Below are positions 35,791 to 45,033 of a DNA stretch of 64,000 nucleotides, in pieces. The stretch's first letter is position 1, and every line of letters starts with the position of its first letter. Source of the stretch: Sulfuricurvum sp. (GTDB lineage Bacteria > Campylobacterota > Campylobacteria > Campylobacterales > Sulfurimonadaceae); NCBI GenBank assembly GCA_030694265.1, contig JAUXYP010000002.1, positions 124,001 to 188,000 of the forward strand. Direction: 5' to 3'. Below the pieces are notes generated by a model. It did not search any database and was not told the origin of the DNA. It saw only the letters and a program-made list of their open reading frames with translations. A program made the translations under genes and the position numbers.

Positions 35791-36372
35791 ATGATCATCC
35801 GTAAACTTTTTAAATTTGAAAATGCGCATATTGTTCGTGGATGTTCGAGCGAGCGGTGTCGTGCATCGGTTCATGGACACTCGTATAAAATCGAGGTGCT
35901 TTTTGAATCAGATTATCTTGACAATGGGCAAATGGTGTACGATTTCGGACTGATGAAGCAGGGGATGAAAGCACTCATCGACAGTTTTGATCACTCTATT
36001 GCTTTATGGAGTGGGGATGATACACACTATCTTGAGGATATGAAACGCCACTCGAGTCGTTGGGTAGAACTTCCTGTATCACCGTCCGCAGAACAGTTTA
36101 GCCGTGTTATTTTCGTGATGATTGATAAATTACTTGGATGTACCCAATCGATCAATGGTGAGCGCGAGGTGAAATTGCACAGCATAATCGTTCATGAAAC
36201 CGATACAGGATATGCCCAAGGCTTTCGTGAGGATGCATATTCCCAAAAGATGGGATTAATCGGGCTAGAAAAAATTATTTTTAGCGATGGAGTACGAGAA
36301 GAGTGGGGTGATCCACAGCTTTGGGAAAAAATAATTGCAAATCAGATTTTTATTAACCCCGATACGGTTTAA
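35791..36372 (+). CDS. queD: 6-carboxy-5,6,7,8-tetrahydropterin synthase QueD
   Basis: A PTPS-family enzyme that makes carboxy-tetrahydropterin, the substrate of QueE. 193 residues. FENAHIV, VHGHSYKIEVLFE and FDHSIAL supply the zinc His ligands, and Cys23-type CRASVHGH and the Glu near LHSIIVHETDTGYA are catalytic residues. Longer than the usual 120-residue QueD, with a C-terminal extension. It is 3 bases after queE and converges on moeA. Confidence 0.9.
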   Translation: MIIRKLFKFENAHIVRGCSSERCRASVHGHSYKIEVLFESDYLDNGQMVYDFGLMKQGMKALIDSFDHSIALWSGDDTHYLEDMKRHSSRWVELPVSPSAEQFSRVIFVMIDKLLGCTQSINGEREVKLHSIIVHETDTGYAQGFREDAYSQKMGLIGLEKIIFSDGVREEWGDPQLWEKIIANQIFINPDTV

Positions 36373-37586
36373 TGCGTTACGAGTGAAACTTGCGTGTCGG
36401 TATTCATACACCAGCGTGTAGGGATGATTTTCACTTCCGCACCTTGCTCAAATTTTTCCACACTTTCATCCACCATCATATAGCTGTTTGCACGAGAGAG
36501 CGGCAATACCATCCCTGGACCAAAATTGGGACTTGGGGTAAAACTTGATCCATCAAACCATCCAGGGATCAATGATCGACGTCCTTTTTTCATCACAAAC
36601 GGCTGAGCCATCCGAGTGGTGATAGTGGAGAGGTATTTATCACTCCGACCGCTAAGGGCGTGGATGATACTCTGACCAAAGAGCTCAAAACACAGTGCTG
36701 ATGCAAGTGGATTTCCCGGTAAATTTAAAATAAGCGTCTCTTTGATCTTTCCAAAGGTTGTTGGTTTCCCCGGTTTGATCTCGACTGATTCAAAGATATT
36801 TTCAAAGTTAAGCCCTTGAAACGCTTTTTTAGTGTAATCAGCATCGCCGACACTTACGCCTCCTGATGTGACGATCAAATCGGCATCCAAAGAACTTAGG
36901 ATATGATTTTGGATGGATTCAATGGTATCCCCGGCTGTTCCTGTAAATATCACTTCACATCCTAACTCCGTTGCACGCGCAGTAAAAGTTGGGGTGTTGG
37001 TGTTATAGAGTTGATTATTTCCAAGAGTCTCAAAATGCATCTTGAGTTCATTTCCTGAAGAGAAAAAGGCAACGCGAAGACGTCGATACAGCTTTACGTG
37101 TGTGATCCCCTGTGATGCGAGCAGTGTGATGTGATGGGCATTTAGAAAAGTCCCTTTTTCGAGCAATGTCATATCGTATTGGATGTCTTCGCCTTTGAGA
37201 CGGATATGTTGTCCTGCTTTAATATTGGAGCCAAAGGTGACATTATCCCCCTCGATGGTCACGTTTTCTATAGGGACAATCGCTTCGCACCCTTGTGGAA
37301 TTTTTGCTCCGGTCATGATACGGATACATTGATCCTCCGTGAGTCTGACGTCATTAACATCGCCGGCGAAGACAATGCAAGACTGCGGCAAAGTCTTGCC
37401 GCGATCGCAGGTGCGAATAGCGTATCCGTCCATTGCTGAATTATCAAAAGCAGGGAGAGAATGCGTAGCGGTAATGGTCTGCGCTAAAATACGATTGATT
37501 GCATTTTCGATAGGAGCAATTTCGGTACTGCGTGGCAATGCTGTGGAATATATATAATGAAGTGCCTCTTCGACGTTGATGGCCAT
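36369..37586 (-). CDS. moeA: Molybdopterin molybdenumtransferase MoeA
   Basis: Inserts molybdate into adenylylated molybdopterin. 405 residues, full length: AIENAINRILAQTI, PAFDNSAMDGYAIRT, IMTGAKIPQGCEAIVPIE, the MoaB/Mog-like domain with FSSGNEL, VTSGGVSVGDADY and LNLPGNPLASALCFELF, then a C-terminal beta domain. AAGGAGA ahead of its ATG. Convergent with queD, overlapping by four bases. Confidence 0.95.
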   Translation of the reverse strand: MAINVEEALHYIYSTALPRSTEIAPIENAINRILAQTITATHSLPAFDNSAMDGYAIRTCDRGKTLPQSCIVFAGDVNDVRLTEDQCIRIMTGAKIPQGCEAIVPIENVTIEGDNVTFGSNIKAGQHIRLKGEDIQYDMTLLEKGTFLNAHHITLLASQGITHVKLYRRLRVAFFSSGNELKMHFETLGNNQLYNTNTPTFTARATELGCEVIFTGTAGDTIESIQNHILSSLDADLIVTSGGVSVGDADYTKKAFQGLNFENIFESVEIKPGKPTTFGKIKETLILNLPGNPLASALCFELFGQSIIHALSGRSDKYLSTITTRMAQPFVMKKGRRSLIPGWFDGSSFTPSPNFGPGMVLPLSRANSYMMVDESVEKFEQGAEVKIIPTRWCMNTDTQVSLVTH

Positions 37587-37664
37587 TGTGTCTCCTTGAG
37601 GTCGTTCCCAGATACTAGGGAATGGTTGTGAAGATTATAAGCAAAGTAAGGTAAAATCCCCTTT

Positions 37665-38075
37665 ATGGAAGCATTGTACGCAACAGGATTAGAGATCCAT
37701 TTTGTCGGAGTTGTTGTTTTGTTGGCGGTTGTGATGTTTAATATCATCATGCTTGCCCTCTCGCATCAGGTTATTCGTTATGCCAAACGGTTGCGTATCG
37801 TCATGCCTATATCGGCTTTGCTTATTACGATCTCTATTTTTACAGGGATCGTGATGATGGCAGCCAAGCATCTAAATTTTTCTCTTGCTAATAGCGCGAT
37901 GATTGTTGTCAGTATTGTCTTTATTATTTTAGAAGTGAAGCGATATAAAATACTAAAACATGAAACGGACATACAACAAGAAGGGGCTTTTATCGACTAC
38001 AAGAGAAAAGCATTCCGGATTTTAGTCATAGAAATGGCTCTTTTGACTGTGATGAGCGCTTGGATGCTGCTGTGA
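37665..38075 (+). CDS. Four-helix membrane hypothetical protein
   Basis: A 136-residue protein with four helices (about 7-30, 43-65, 70-90, 112-134) and a His at GLEIHFVGV. Not recognised. Its stop overlaps the GTG start of rsmE, suggesting coupling. GTAAAAT (about 37649-37655) may be its -10 box. Confidence 0.6.
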   Translation: MEALYATGLEIHFVGVVVLLAVVMFNIIMLALSHQVIRYAKRLRIVMPISALLITISIFTGIVMMAAKHLNFSLANSAMIVVSIVFIILEVKRYKILKHETDIQQEGAFIDYKRKAFRILVIEMALLTVMSAWMLL

Positions 38076-38740
38076 AATTCATATTAAGTTCGGATGCGGG
38101 GAAACCGCAGTTGCGTCTGAGCGGTGATGATTACAAATACGTCATCAAAGTACGTCGTCAGGTTGTTGGAGACATCATTGCATTTCGTAACCGTACCAAT
38201 CTAAATGAAGAGTATCGTTATATCCTTGAGGGCACTGATGGGCGCAACGCTTCTTTTATGTTGGACAGTCATAACTATGTTCCTTGCGGAGCAGCCAAAA
38301 AATTGCACATCGGATGGTGCATTGTTGACCCTAAAACGGTTGAAAAAGTGCTCCCGATGCTTACCGAGATGGGAGTGTCGAAAATCACTTTTATTGCGTG
38401 TCATCGTTCTCAGCGCAATTTTCGTTTTGACTTCGAGCGGTTTGAGCGTATTATGGAAAGTTCGATCATGCAGTGTGGGCGTACTTCGTTGATCGAGTTT
38501 AATGAGTCTGCTTCTTTGAGTGAATTTCTAAATGACAATCCCAATTCTGTTATTTTGGACTTTGGTGGAGAAGAACTTAACAGTGCTGAGGTATTTGATA
38601 CGGCAGTAATTGGATGCGAGGGGGGCTTTCACGAGAGCGAACGCTCACTCTTCGCGGCTCATCGTGTCCGCCATTTTAGTTCACTGATGATTTTACGCTC
38701 TGAGAGTGCTGCAGTTGCGGTGGCAGCACGTCATTTGTAA
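38072..38740 (+). CDS. rsmE: 16S rRNA (uracil-1498-N3)-methyltransferase RsmE
   Basis: A SPOUT-class methyltransferase. DPKTVEKVLPMLTEMGVSKITFIACHRSQRNF and the knot motifs IGCEGGFHESER and LILRSESAA are present. I choose GTG 38072 (MKFILSSDAG) instead of TTG 38060, because it overlaps the TGA of the upstream gene and gives the family's start. 222 residues. Confidence 0.92.
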   Translation: MKFILSSDAGKPQLRLSGDDYKYVIKVRRQVVGDIIAFRNRTNLNEEYRYILEGTDGRNASFMLDSHNYVPCGAAKKLHIGWCIVDPKTVEKVLPMLTEMGVSKITFIACHRSQRNFRFDFERFERIMESSIMQCGRTSLIEFNESASLSEFLNDNPNSVILDFGGEELNSAEVFDTAVIGCEGGFHESERSLFAAHRVRHFSSLMILRSESAAVAVAARHL

Positions 38741-38757
38741 AAACAGAATTCTTTGGG

Positions 38758-38763
38758 TATAAT
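38758..38763 (+). promoter_or_regulatory. -10 element of rpmE
   Basis: GGGTATAATTC about 84 bases upstream of the rpmE ATG, immediately after rsmE. The long leader (38770-38846) may be a control region of L31; no known riboswitch is recognised. Confidence 0.5.
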
Positions 38764-38846
38764 TCGCCTCCAACAATCCGTCCCCAGGTACGGATGTAAA
38801 ACTCAAACCGATTGACGTACAACGCCGTCATTCACAAGGTAATATT

Positions 38847-39050
38847 ATGAAAAAAGAACTTCACCCAAATACTGTTGAATGTACTGTTAGCTGCGCATGC
38901 GGTAACACATTTACAACAAAAAGCACAAAAGAAACTTTTCGTGTTGATATCTGCAGCGAATGTCACCCGTTTTACACAGGTTCTGAGCGTCAAGTAGATA
39001 CAGCTGGCCGTATTGATAAATTCAAAAAACGTTACGCACTAAATTCATAA
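38847..39050 (+). CDS. rpmE: 50S ribosomal protein L31
   Basis: A 67-residue zinc-binding L31: [22 protein letters not shown], then [12 protein letters not shown] with four Cys in place for zinc. Ends in the basic [13 protein letters not shown]. Good start at ATG 38847. Confidence 0.97.
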   Translation: MKKELHPNTVECTVSCACGNTFTTKSTKETFRVDICSECHPFYTGSERQVDTAGRIDKFKKRYALNS

Positions 39051-39069
39051 TTTGAACGCCAAAGGAACT

Positions 39070-39127
39070 CATCCCTTTGGCTACGCTCGCCGCTGTGGCG
39101 CTAAAGCTTGCTTCTGCGAAGCAGATT
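39070..39127 (+). repeat. 58-nt intergenic repeat, copy A
   Basis: A 58-base element that matches bases 44676-44733 without gaps at 47 of 58 positions. Its 3' part folds as GCTTC-TGC-GAAGC; copy B has TCCTC-TTC-GAGGA, so two base pairs changed on both sides and the stem stayed paired. The element lies between rpmE and rsmI, 20 bases after rpmE. It may be a REP-like element or an RNA structure. Confidence 0.6.
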
Positions 39128-39137
39128 AAGAGGCATT

Positions 39138-39947
39138 GTGTTATCTCTTGTACCTACTCCTATCGGCAATATTTCCGATATTTCCCTTCGTTCCCTAGAA
39201 ATACTCTCAACTGCTGATATCATCCTTTGCGAAGATACCCGTGTCACCAAAAAACTGATTCATTTACTCAAAGAGCGTCATGATCTCATTACGAGCGAAC
39301 CTCAATTTTTGAGTTTGCATTCTCACAATGAGGCCGATTTTGTTGCCAAATTAACCCCCGATTTTTTTAATGCCAATGTTCTTTATGTGAGCGATGCCGG
39401 GATGCCTGGGATTAGTGACCCGGGACAGTTATTAGTACGCTATTGTTTGGATAATGGGATAAAGTACGATATTTTACCGGGTGCCAATGCAGTATTAAGT
39501 GCTTTTGTCGCGAGTGGTTTTTGTGAGACAAAAATGCTTTTTTTCGGCTTTTTACCGCACAAAGGGCATGATAGAGCCGCTGCATTGCAGGAAGCTCTTT
39601 TCAATGGGTACACGACGGTTTTGTATGAATCTCCGAAGCGTTTGGATAAGCTGTTGCATGAAATAGTCATTGCAGCACCGCAACGCCAGGTATTTCTAGC
39701 CAAAGAGATCAGTAAAAAATTTCAACGTTTTTATCGCGCAACAGCATTCGAACTTTTGAGTCAATTAACAGAAGAAATTCGGGGTGAGTGGGTTGTGGTG
39801 ATTGAGGCCTCTGATCATCAAGGCGGCAATTTGAGTGAACAAGATATTCTTGATTTGGATATTCCTAAAAAAGCAGCCTCAAAACTGATTGCTAAAATCA
39901 CCGGCGAAAATCCAAAAGAGTGCTATCAGCGACTCTTAAACACATAG
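39138..39947 (+). CDS. rsmI: 16S rRNA (cytidine-1402-2'-O)-methyltransferase RsmI
   Basis: A tetrapyrrole-methylase-fold enzyme that methylates C1402 of 16S rRNA. SLVPTPIGNISDISLRSLEIL, EDTRVTKKL, YVSDAGMPGISDPG and YESPKRL are family motifs. GTG 39138 (AGAGG ahead) gives MLSLVPTPIG; an earlier in-frame TTG falls inside the repeat and is wrong. 269 residues. Confidence 0.94.
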   Translation: MLSLVPTPIGNISDISLRSLEILSTADIILCEDTRVTKKLIHLLKERHDLITSEPQFLSLHSHNEADFVAKLTPDFFNANVLYVSDAGMPGISDPGQLLVRYCLDNGIKYDILPGANAVLSAFVASGFCETKMLFFGFLPHKGHDRAAALQEALFNGYTTVLYESPKRLDKLLHEIVIAAPQRQVFLAKEISKKFQRFYRATAFELLSQLTEEIRGEWVVVIEASDHQGGNLSEQDILDLDIPKKAASKLIAKITGENPKECYQRLLNT

Positions 39948-39950
39948 AGA

Positions 39951-39956
39951 TATAAT
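39951..39956 (+). promoter_or_regulatory. -10 element of rlmB
   Basis: TATAAT starts 4 bases after the rsmI stop codon, 38 bases ahead of the rlmB start. Confidence 0.45.
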
Positions 39957-39993
39957 AAGCGTTCAAAAATATTTTTGAGCCAAAGAGAGCAAA

Positions 39994-40671
39994 ATGCTAA
40001 TTTACGGAAAACAACCTGTATTCTACGCCCTAGAGCGCCATCGTGATCGTATAAAGACTCTTTATTTAGCCAAAGAAGTGGATAAGAAAGAGTATTCAGT
40101 TTTGATGAAAATGGGCATTGAGGTAAAGCGTATTCCTGAAAATGCAGCACAGTCAATGGTAAAAGGCGGTAACCACCAAGGTTATATTGCCGAAATGTCT
40201 GCATTAGTCCCTTATGCATCCCCCTTTTTAAAAAAATGTGAATTTATTGTTATTTTGAGCTCCATTACCGATATGGGGAATATCGGTTCATTGGTGCGAA
40301 GTGCTTATGCATTAGGTGTAGATGCTATGGTGATTTCTGGTATTAAAGAACCAAACTTTGAATCCATTATTCGTACCAGCAGCGGTGCTGCTTTGGACTT
40401 GCCGTTTGTTATTATTCATAATATTCACGACGTCATGCATGAGTTAAAACAGTCCGGATTTACCTTGTATGGAGCTATGGCGGAGGGGATCAGTGTCCGT
40501 GAGATGAACTTTACCTCTAAACGCGCACTGATTTTGGGAAGCGAGGGCGAAGGCTTAAGCGGTAGGATTCAAAAAGGAATTGATCATGGTGTATCGATTC
40601 CTATGGCACATGATTTTGATTCACTGAATGTTGGTGTTGCCGGTGCAATTTTAATGGAGAGAATGCGATGA
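39994..40671 (+). CDS. rlmB: 23S rRNA (guanosine-2'-O)-methyltransferase RlmB
   Basis: A SpoU-family SPOUT enzyme of 225 residues: LIYGKQPVFYAL, then SSITDMGNIGSLVRSA, LILGSEGEGLS and IPM...DSLNVGVAGAILMERM. The N-terminal L30e-like substrate domain is short. It methylates G2251 in E. coli; another TrmH-type member could have other targets, so the exact site is uncertain. Overlaps the next ORF start. Confidence 0.9.
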   Translation: MLIYGKQPVFYALERHRDRIKTLYLAKEVDKKEYSVLMKMGIEVKRIPENAAQSMVKGGNHQGYIAEMSALVPYASPFLKKCEFIVILSSITDMGNIGSLVRSAYALGVDAMVISGIKEPNFESIIRTSSGAALDLPFVIIHNIHDVMHELKQSGFTLYGAMAEGISVREMNFTSKRALILGSEGEGLSGRIQKGIDHGVSIPMAHDFDSLNVGVAGAILMERMR

Positions 40672-41474
40672 AAACCTTTGAAGATTTACAGAGTTTAGGT
40701 GCGAATGTTATTCACGAACAAACCCACATAGCACGTTCAAAGCTTGAATTGGTGTTAAACAAAGTATTTTCTGACTTGACCCGCGTTCAATTTATGGGGT
40801 TTATATCTATTTTAGAGCGTGAATACGGTATTGATCTTTCCGGTATCCGTCAAGAATACGACGAGTTCATGCAAACGCATCCTGATGTCGTTATCCAAAA
40901 AAAATCGGTTATTTTGCAAGCTCAATCTAGGTCCAGACAAAAATGGGTACTTGGGGGAGTAGTGGCCATAACCTTATTGATCGCTATTGGATCGATGATA
41001 CAGGGGCGCTTGAGTATTGCTCCCTCGGAGGAGGTTATACAGCTCAGCAGTGCTAATGTAGAAGTAGTGGATGAGAATATGGGTATGGCTCCTTTGGAGA
41101 TAAACACAACCGTTGTGCCGACAATTGCGGAAGCAAATGTTACAGCGGTTAAGCAGGATTCAAATGCAAGTACTAAGTCTGTTGCAACTATCGATAATGC
41201 TATAAGTATTAAACCGACGGTAAAAGTATGGATGGGAACACTCGATTTAACAACAGGTGCCAAATCGCAAAAAACAACTATGGATCCAATTGTTCTAGAT
41301 AAAAGTAAAAATACACTGTATATGTTTGGACACGGCCGATTAGAAATTGCCACCCCGGAGGGGATGAAAATATTAAAAGATAGAAATACGGTTTGGTTCA
41401 CTTATGAAAACGGTTACTTAAAGCAAATAAATGAAACAGAATTTGTAGCTAAGAACAATGGAGCCACTTGGTAA
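40668..41474 (+). CDS. Single-pass membrane protein, RodZ-like layout
   Basis: A 268-residue protein with a cytoplasmic N-terminal helical domain (residues 1-90), one helix at about 93-110 (WVLGGVVAITLLIAIGSM), a Ser/Thr/Val-rich linker, and a C-terminal beta-rich domain (VKVWMGTLDLTTGAKSQKT...MFGHGRLEIATPEG). This order recalls RodZ-type cell-shape proteins, but the DNA-binding-like N-domain is not convincing. Overlaps rlmB by 4 bases and the next gene by one base. Confidence 0.6.
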   Translation: MKTFEDLQSLGANVIHEQTHIARSKLELVLNKVFSDLTRVQFMGFISILEREYGIDLSGIRQEYDEFMQTHPDVVIQKKSVILQAQSRSRQKWVLGGVVAITLLIAIGSMIQGRLSIAPSEEVIQLSSANVEVVDENMGMAPLEINTTVVPTIAEANVTAVKQDSNASTKSVATIDNAISIKPTVKVWMGTLDLTTGAKSQKTTMDPIVLDKSKNTLYMFGHGRLEIATPEGMKILKDRNTVWFTYENGYLKQINETEFVAKNNGATW

Positions 41475-42109
41475 TGAAATTTTTCTTTTTGCTGTTACTG
41501 GTTGTACTATCAGTCGCCGCAAAAGAGACAAAAAATGACATCCATATAAATGTGACTCATGGCGGATTACTTTCAACTGTCATTGTTGAACATGTTTTAG
41601 GATCAATGGGTTTTAAAGCGGATGTCCATCGTTTTAGCAGTGCTAATGAAGTGATCGAGGTAGATATGATGCTTCATGGTAAGAAGCGATTTGATCCAAA
41701 TGAGTTTACCGAAGCATTGAGTTTACATCAGATTACGGCACACAATGGACAAATGAAAAATAAACAGTGGACGATTGAGTTAGATGCATCACATGCATTA
41801 TGGAATGTACCTGCCATAACAGAAGATGAGGGAGCGCAAGTTGACCGTACCAATGTTGCCTCCTGGTTTAGAGTAAATAAAACTTTTGGCATTACAGTAG
41901 AAGCGCCATATGGTCATAAATGGTATCCTGAAATTGCTGTCCTTGATGATAAAATGCAGACTTTGGTTTCTATTAAAGAATTTACCTTCAAAGATCGAAT
42001 GACTTTTCAATTGCCTGAACACGCGATGTATTTAAAGGTTTCCAATACCAACGGAATGAAAATACTTAGAGAAGGAATGTGGATAGAGTCTGCAAATAAT
42101 GAACAATAA
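41474..42109 (+). CDS. Exported hypothetical protein
   Basis: A 211-residue protein with a signal peptide (MKFFFLLLLVVLSVAAKE). ATG 41474 overlaps the stop of the preceding gene (TAATG). The mature part is beta-rich and lacks recognised motifs. Probably acts in the periplasm together with the upstream membrane protein. A terminator overlaps its stop codon. Confidence 0.6.
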   Translation: MKFFFLLLLVVLSVAAKETKNDIHINVTHGGLLSTVIVEHVLGSMGFKADVHRFSSANEVIEVDMMLHGKKRFDPNEFTEALSLHQITAHNGQMKNKQWTIELDASHALWNVPAITEDEGAQVDRTNVASWFRVNKTFGITVEAPYGHKWYPEIAVLDDKMQTLVSIKEFTFKDRMTFQLPEHAMYLKVSNTNGMKILREGMWIESANNEQ

Positions 42110-42126
42110 GAGCTATAAGCTTTTTT
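42108..42126 (+). terminator. Terminator of the rlmB operon
   Basis: AAGAGCT-ATA-AGCTTTT with a T6 run. It starts at the stop codon of the exported protein gene and has one G-U pair. Confidence 0.6.
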
Positions 42127-42136
42127 GGAGTCCCAC

Positions 42137-42163
42137 TGTGCTAGAATTGCACAATTTTTTTTT
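42137..42163 (+). other. Second hairpin with T9 tract and embedded -10-like box, before alaC
   Basis: TGTGC-TAGAATT-GCACA followed by A and nine T residues. It looks like a terminator, but TGCTAGAAT within it is also an extended -10 box placed well for an alaC start at 42178. Both readings are possible. Confidence 0.45.
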
Positions 42164-42177
42164 GACAGGTTGCAATA

Positions 42178-43401
42178 ATGTTTGATGAAATACAGTTTGA
42201 TCGTATCAAGCGCCTCCCTAAATACGTCTTCGCAGAGGTAAATGAACTTAAAATGGCACGCAGACGAGCGGGTGCTGATGTTATCGACTTCAGTATGGGG
42301 AATCCTGATGGTGATACTCCTGAGCATATTCGCGAAAAACTTATAGAGTCTGCCCAAAAGACGAAAACACACGGTTATTCGGCTTCAAAAGGGATTCCAA
42401 AGCTCCGTCAGGCAATTTGCGACTGGTATAAGCGCCGTTATGATGTCGATCTTGACCCTGAGACAGAAGCCGTTGCGACCATGGGTTCAAAAGAGGGATA
42501 TGCTCATCTCGCGTACGCTATTACAAATCCAGGCGATGTGGTAGTTGTCCCTGATCCAACCTATCCGATTCATTCGTACGCCTTTATCCTCGCAGGGGGA
42601 AATGTTCAAAAAATGGAGCTTCCGTTTGATGAAGATTATAAAGTCGATGAGGATCTCTTTTTTGAACGCCTTGAAACGGCATTTCATATTTCTTTTCCTA
42701 AACCAAAATATGTAGTCGTAAATTTTCCGCATAATCCGACAACGGCAACCGTGACACCAGAGTTTTATGTACGCATCGTTGAAATGGCTAAACGAGAGCG
42801 TTTTTACATCATCAGTGATATTGCGTATGGTGATTTGACGTTTAACGGATACAAGACACCTTCTATCCTCTCAGTTCCTGGGGCAAAAGATGTAGCAGTA
42901 GAAAGTTTTACCCTTTCGAAAAGTTATAACATGGCGGGATGGCGTGTTGGTTTCTTTGTAGGGAATGCAAAGCTAATCGGTGCATTGCAAAAAATCAAAA
43001 GCTGGCTTGATTATGGAATGTTTCTACCTATCCAAGTCGCAGCAACCGTTGCGCTCAATGGGGATCAAACATGCGTTCAAGAGATTACCGATAAATACGA
43101 TCACCGTCAGGATGTATTACTAGAAGCCTTTAACCGTTCAGGATGGCCGGTTCGACGTAATCAATCGTCTATGTTTGTCTGGGCACGTATCCCTGAATGT
43201 GCACGACATTTAGGCAGTTTAGAATTTTCAAAGCGTCTTTTAGTTGAGGCAAACGTAGCAGTAGCCCCTGGTATCGGATTTGGTGACTATGGCGATGAGT
43301 ATGTTCGTCTTGCATTGATTGAGAACGACAAGCGTATTCGTCAGGCGGCTAAAAATATCAAAAACTTTTTACAGCAGTTTGATTGTAAAGGTTCTGAGTG
43401 A
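42178..43401 (+). CDS. alaC: Alanine/glutamate aminotransferase (AlaC-type)
   Basis: A class I/II PLP aminotransferase of 407 residues. [36 protein letters not shown] (described in parts), [17 protein letters not shown], and [16 protein letters not shown] with the PLP Lys match E. coli AlaC closely. AlaC makes alanine from pyruvate. In related genomes similar genes are labelled LL-diaminopimelate aminotransferase, so a role in lysine or aspartate-family synthesis is possible. It overlaps hom by four bases. Confidence 0.85.
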   Translation: MFDEIQFDRIKRLPKYVFAEVNELKMARRRAGADVIDFSMGNPDGDTPEHIREKLIESAQKTKTHGYSASKGIPKLRQAICDWYKRRYDVDLDPETEAVATMGSKEGYAHLAYAITNPGDVVVVPDPTYPIHSYAFILAGGNVQKMELPFDEDYKVDEDLFFERLETAFHISFPKPKYVVVNFPHNPTTATVTPEFYVRIVEMAKRERFYIISDIAYGDLTFNGYKTPSILSVPGAKDVAVESFTLSKSYNMAGWRVGFFVGNAKLIGALQKIKSWLDYGMFLPIQVAATVALNGDQTCVQEITDKYDHRQDVLLEAFNRSGWPVRRNQSSMFVWARIPECARHLGSLEFSKRLLVEANVAVAPGIGFGDYGDEYVRLALIENDKRIRQAAKNIKNFLQQFDCKGSE

Positions 43402-44657
43402 TTCGTGTCGGTGTTATCGGGGTTGGAACAGTTGGACGTTCTGTTGTTAAAATACTCGAAGAAAATGCAGCCATTATCACGGCACGCGCAGGAGATACGA
43501 TTGTTGTAAAACGCGGAGTCGTCCGTAATTTAGAAAAAGTGCGAGATCTTAAAATTGAGCTTTCTCAAAATCCGGATGATATTATCAACGATCCCGAAAT
43601 TGATATTGTTGTTGAGCTTATGGGTGGGGTTGAAGAACCTTTTCGAATTCTCAAATCAGCCCTTGCCAGTGGAAAAGCGGTTGTAACAGCGAATAAAGCA
43701 CTTTTGGCTTATCATCGATATGAGCTTCAAGAAATTGCGGGAGACATCCCTTTTGAATTTGAAGCAAGCGTTGCCGGCGGAATCCCAATTATCAGTGCAT
43801 TGCGTGATGGACTCTCCGCCAACCATATCCTTTCCATTATGGGCATCATGAACGGTACATGTAACTATATGTTGACCAAGATGATGAATGAAGGAATAGA
43901 TTTTAATTCTATTTTGGCAGAAGCACAGCGTCTTGGTTATGCTGAAGCGGATCCTACGTTTGACATCGGCGGTTTTGATGCTGCGCATAAACTTTTAATT
44001 TTAGCTTCCATTGCTTATGGAATAGATGCAAAACCTGAAGAGATATTGATTGAGGGGATCGAGGGGATCACCCAAGCAGACATCGCCTTTGCCAAAGAGT
44101 TTGGATATACCATCAAATTGCTGGGAATCGCAAAACGTGACGGTATGGAAGTGGAACTCAGAGTCCATGCCGCATTGGTTAAGCAAGATGCTATGATCGG
44201 AAAAATTGACGGGGTTATGAATGGTATCAGTGTTGTCGGTGATCGTGTCGGAGAGACATTGTATTACGGACCCGGTGCCGGTGGAGATGCAACGGCCAGT
44301 GCGGTAGTTGCGAATATCATAGATATCGTCCGTTCAGGAAAACGCTCTCCAATGCTTGGATTTAACCATCCGCTCGAAGAGGGCCTGACTCTTAAAGATT
44401 CAGGTAATATCCGATCGAAATATTATTTGCGTTTGCGAATCAGTGACAAGCCAGGGATGTTGGCGCAGATAACACAGCTGTTTGCGGATCATAGGATTTC
44501 AGTAGAAACGATGTTGCAACGTCCATATGAAGCTCAATGTGCCCATTTACTGTTTTCAACACACGAAGCGTTGGAAAGCGATGTCTGCGCTATGATCAAG
44601 GATCTTGAATTACTTGAGGCCGTTTTAGAGAAGCCATTTATGATACGAATTATTTGA
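43398..44657 (+). CDS. hom: Homoserine dehydrogenase
   Basis: Reduces aspartate semialdehyde to homoserine for threonine and methionine. 419 residues: NAD(P) site [23 protein letters not shown], the catalytic region [11 protein letters not shown]...[13 protein letters not shown] and [17 protein letters not shown], and a C-terminal ACT domain ([17 protein letters not shown]) for feedback by threonine. Start is GTG 43398, overlapping the alaC stop. Confidence 0.95.
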   Translation: MIRVGVIGVGTVGRSVVKILEENAAIITARAGDTIVVKRGVVRNLEKVRDLKIELSQNPDDIINDPEIDIVVELMGGVEEPFRILKSALASGKAVVTANKALLAYHRYELQEIAGDIPFEFEASVAGGIPIISALRDGLSANHILSIMGIMNGTCNYMLTKMMNEGIDFNSILAEAQRLGYAEADPTFDIGGFDAAHKLLILASIAYGIDAKPEEILIEGIEGITQADIAFAKEFGYTIKLLGIAKRDGMEVELRVHAALVKQDAMIGKIDGVMNGISVVGDRVGETLYYGPGAGGDATASAVVANIIDIVRSGKRSPMLGFNHPLEEGLTLKDSGNIRSKYYLRLRISDKPGMLAQITQLFADHRISVETMLQRPYEAQCAHLLFSTHEALESDVCAMIKDLELLEAVLEKPFMIRII

Positions 44658-44675
44658 TTTAACGCAAAAAAAATA

Positions 44676-44733
44676 CATCCCTTTTGCTACGCTAGCCGCT
44701 TAGGCACTAAAGCTTTCCTCTTCGAGGAAGAAT
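44676..44733 (+). repeat. 58-nt intergenic repeat, copy B
   Basis: Second copy of the element seen at 39070-39127, placed 19 bases after hom on the same strand. Its 3' stem is TCCTC-TTC-GAGGA and is longer with the outer TT/AG pairing. The internal GCC-gctta-GGC pairing also matches copy A. Confidence 0.6.
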
Positions 44734-44917
44734 ATCACACTTCTTTTTCATCTTAATAAAACTTTAACTTAAAATTATGTAAAATACGCGTCCACTTTGC
44801 CCTCTCAGACAAGCGTGATTGAATGTTTGTAACTGCTTTTAAGAGTAGTCACAAGTATTGGTATACGTTCGCGTGTACCTACGAGAGATCAAAGAAGCTA
44901 TATAACGGAGCTTACCG

Positions 44918-45031
44918 ATGAAAGTACGTTCTTCAGTGAAGAAAATGTGCGACGATTGTAAAATCATCAAGCGCAAAGGGGTGGTTCGCGTAATATGCAA
45001 AACCCCTAAACATAAACAAAGACAAGGATAA
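44918..45031 (+). CDS. rpmJ: 50S ribosomal protein L36
   Basis: A 37-residue zinc-binding L36: [20 protein letters not shown] (first 20 residues) with Cys, Cys, Cys and His ligands; ends [12 protein letters not shown] lies 7 bases ahead. Too short for most gene callers. infA, which often precedes it, is not present here. Confidence 0.97.
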   Translation: MKVRSSVKKMCDDCKIIKRKGVVRVICKTPKHKQRQG

Positions 45032-45033
45032 GC

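Noticed and set aside
37587-37664. Moco riboswitch at moeA
   Set aside because: The 78-base gap shows only a 5-bp stem (TTCCC/GGGAA); nothing like the multi-helix aptamer.
39108-39137. In-frame extension of rsmI from a TTG upstream
   Set aside because: It lies within the 58-nt repeat and lacks a ribosome binding site; GTG 39138 has one and gives the family N-terminus.
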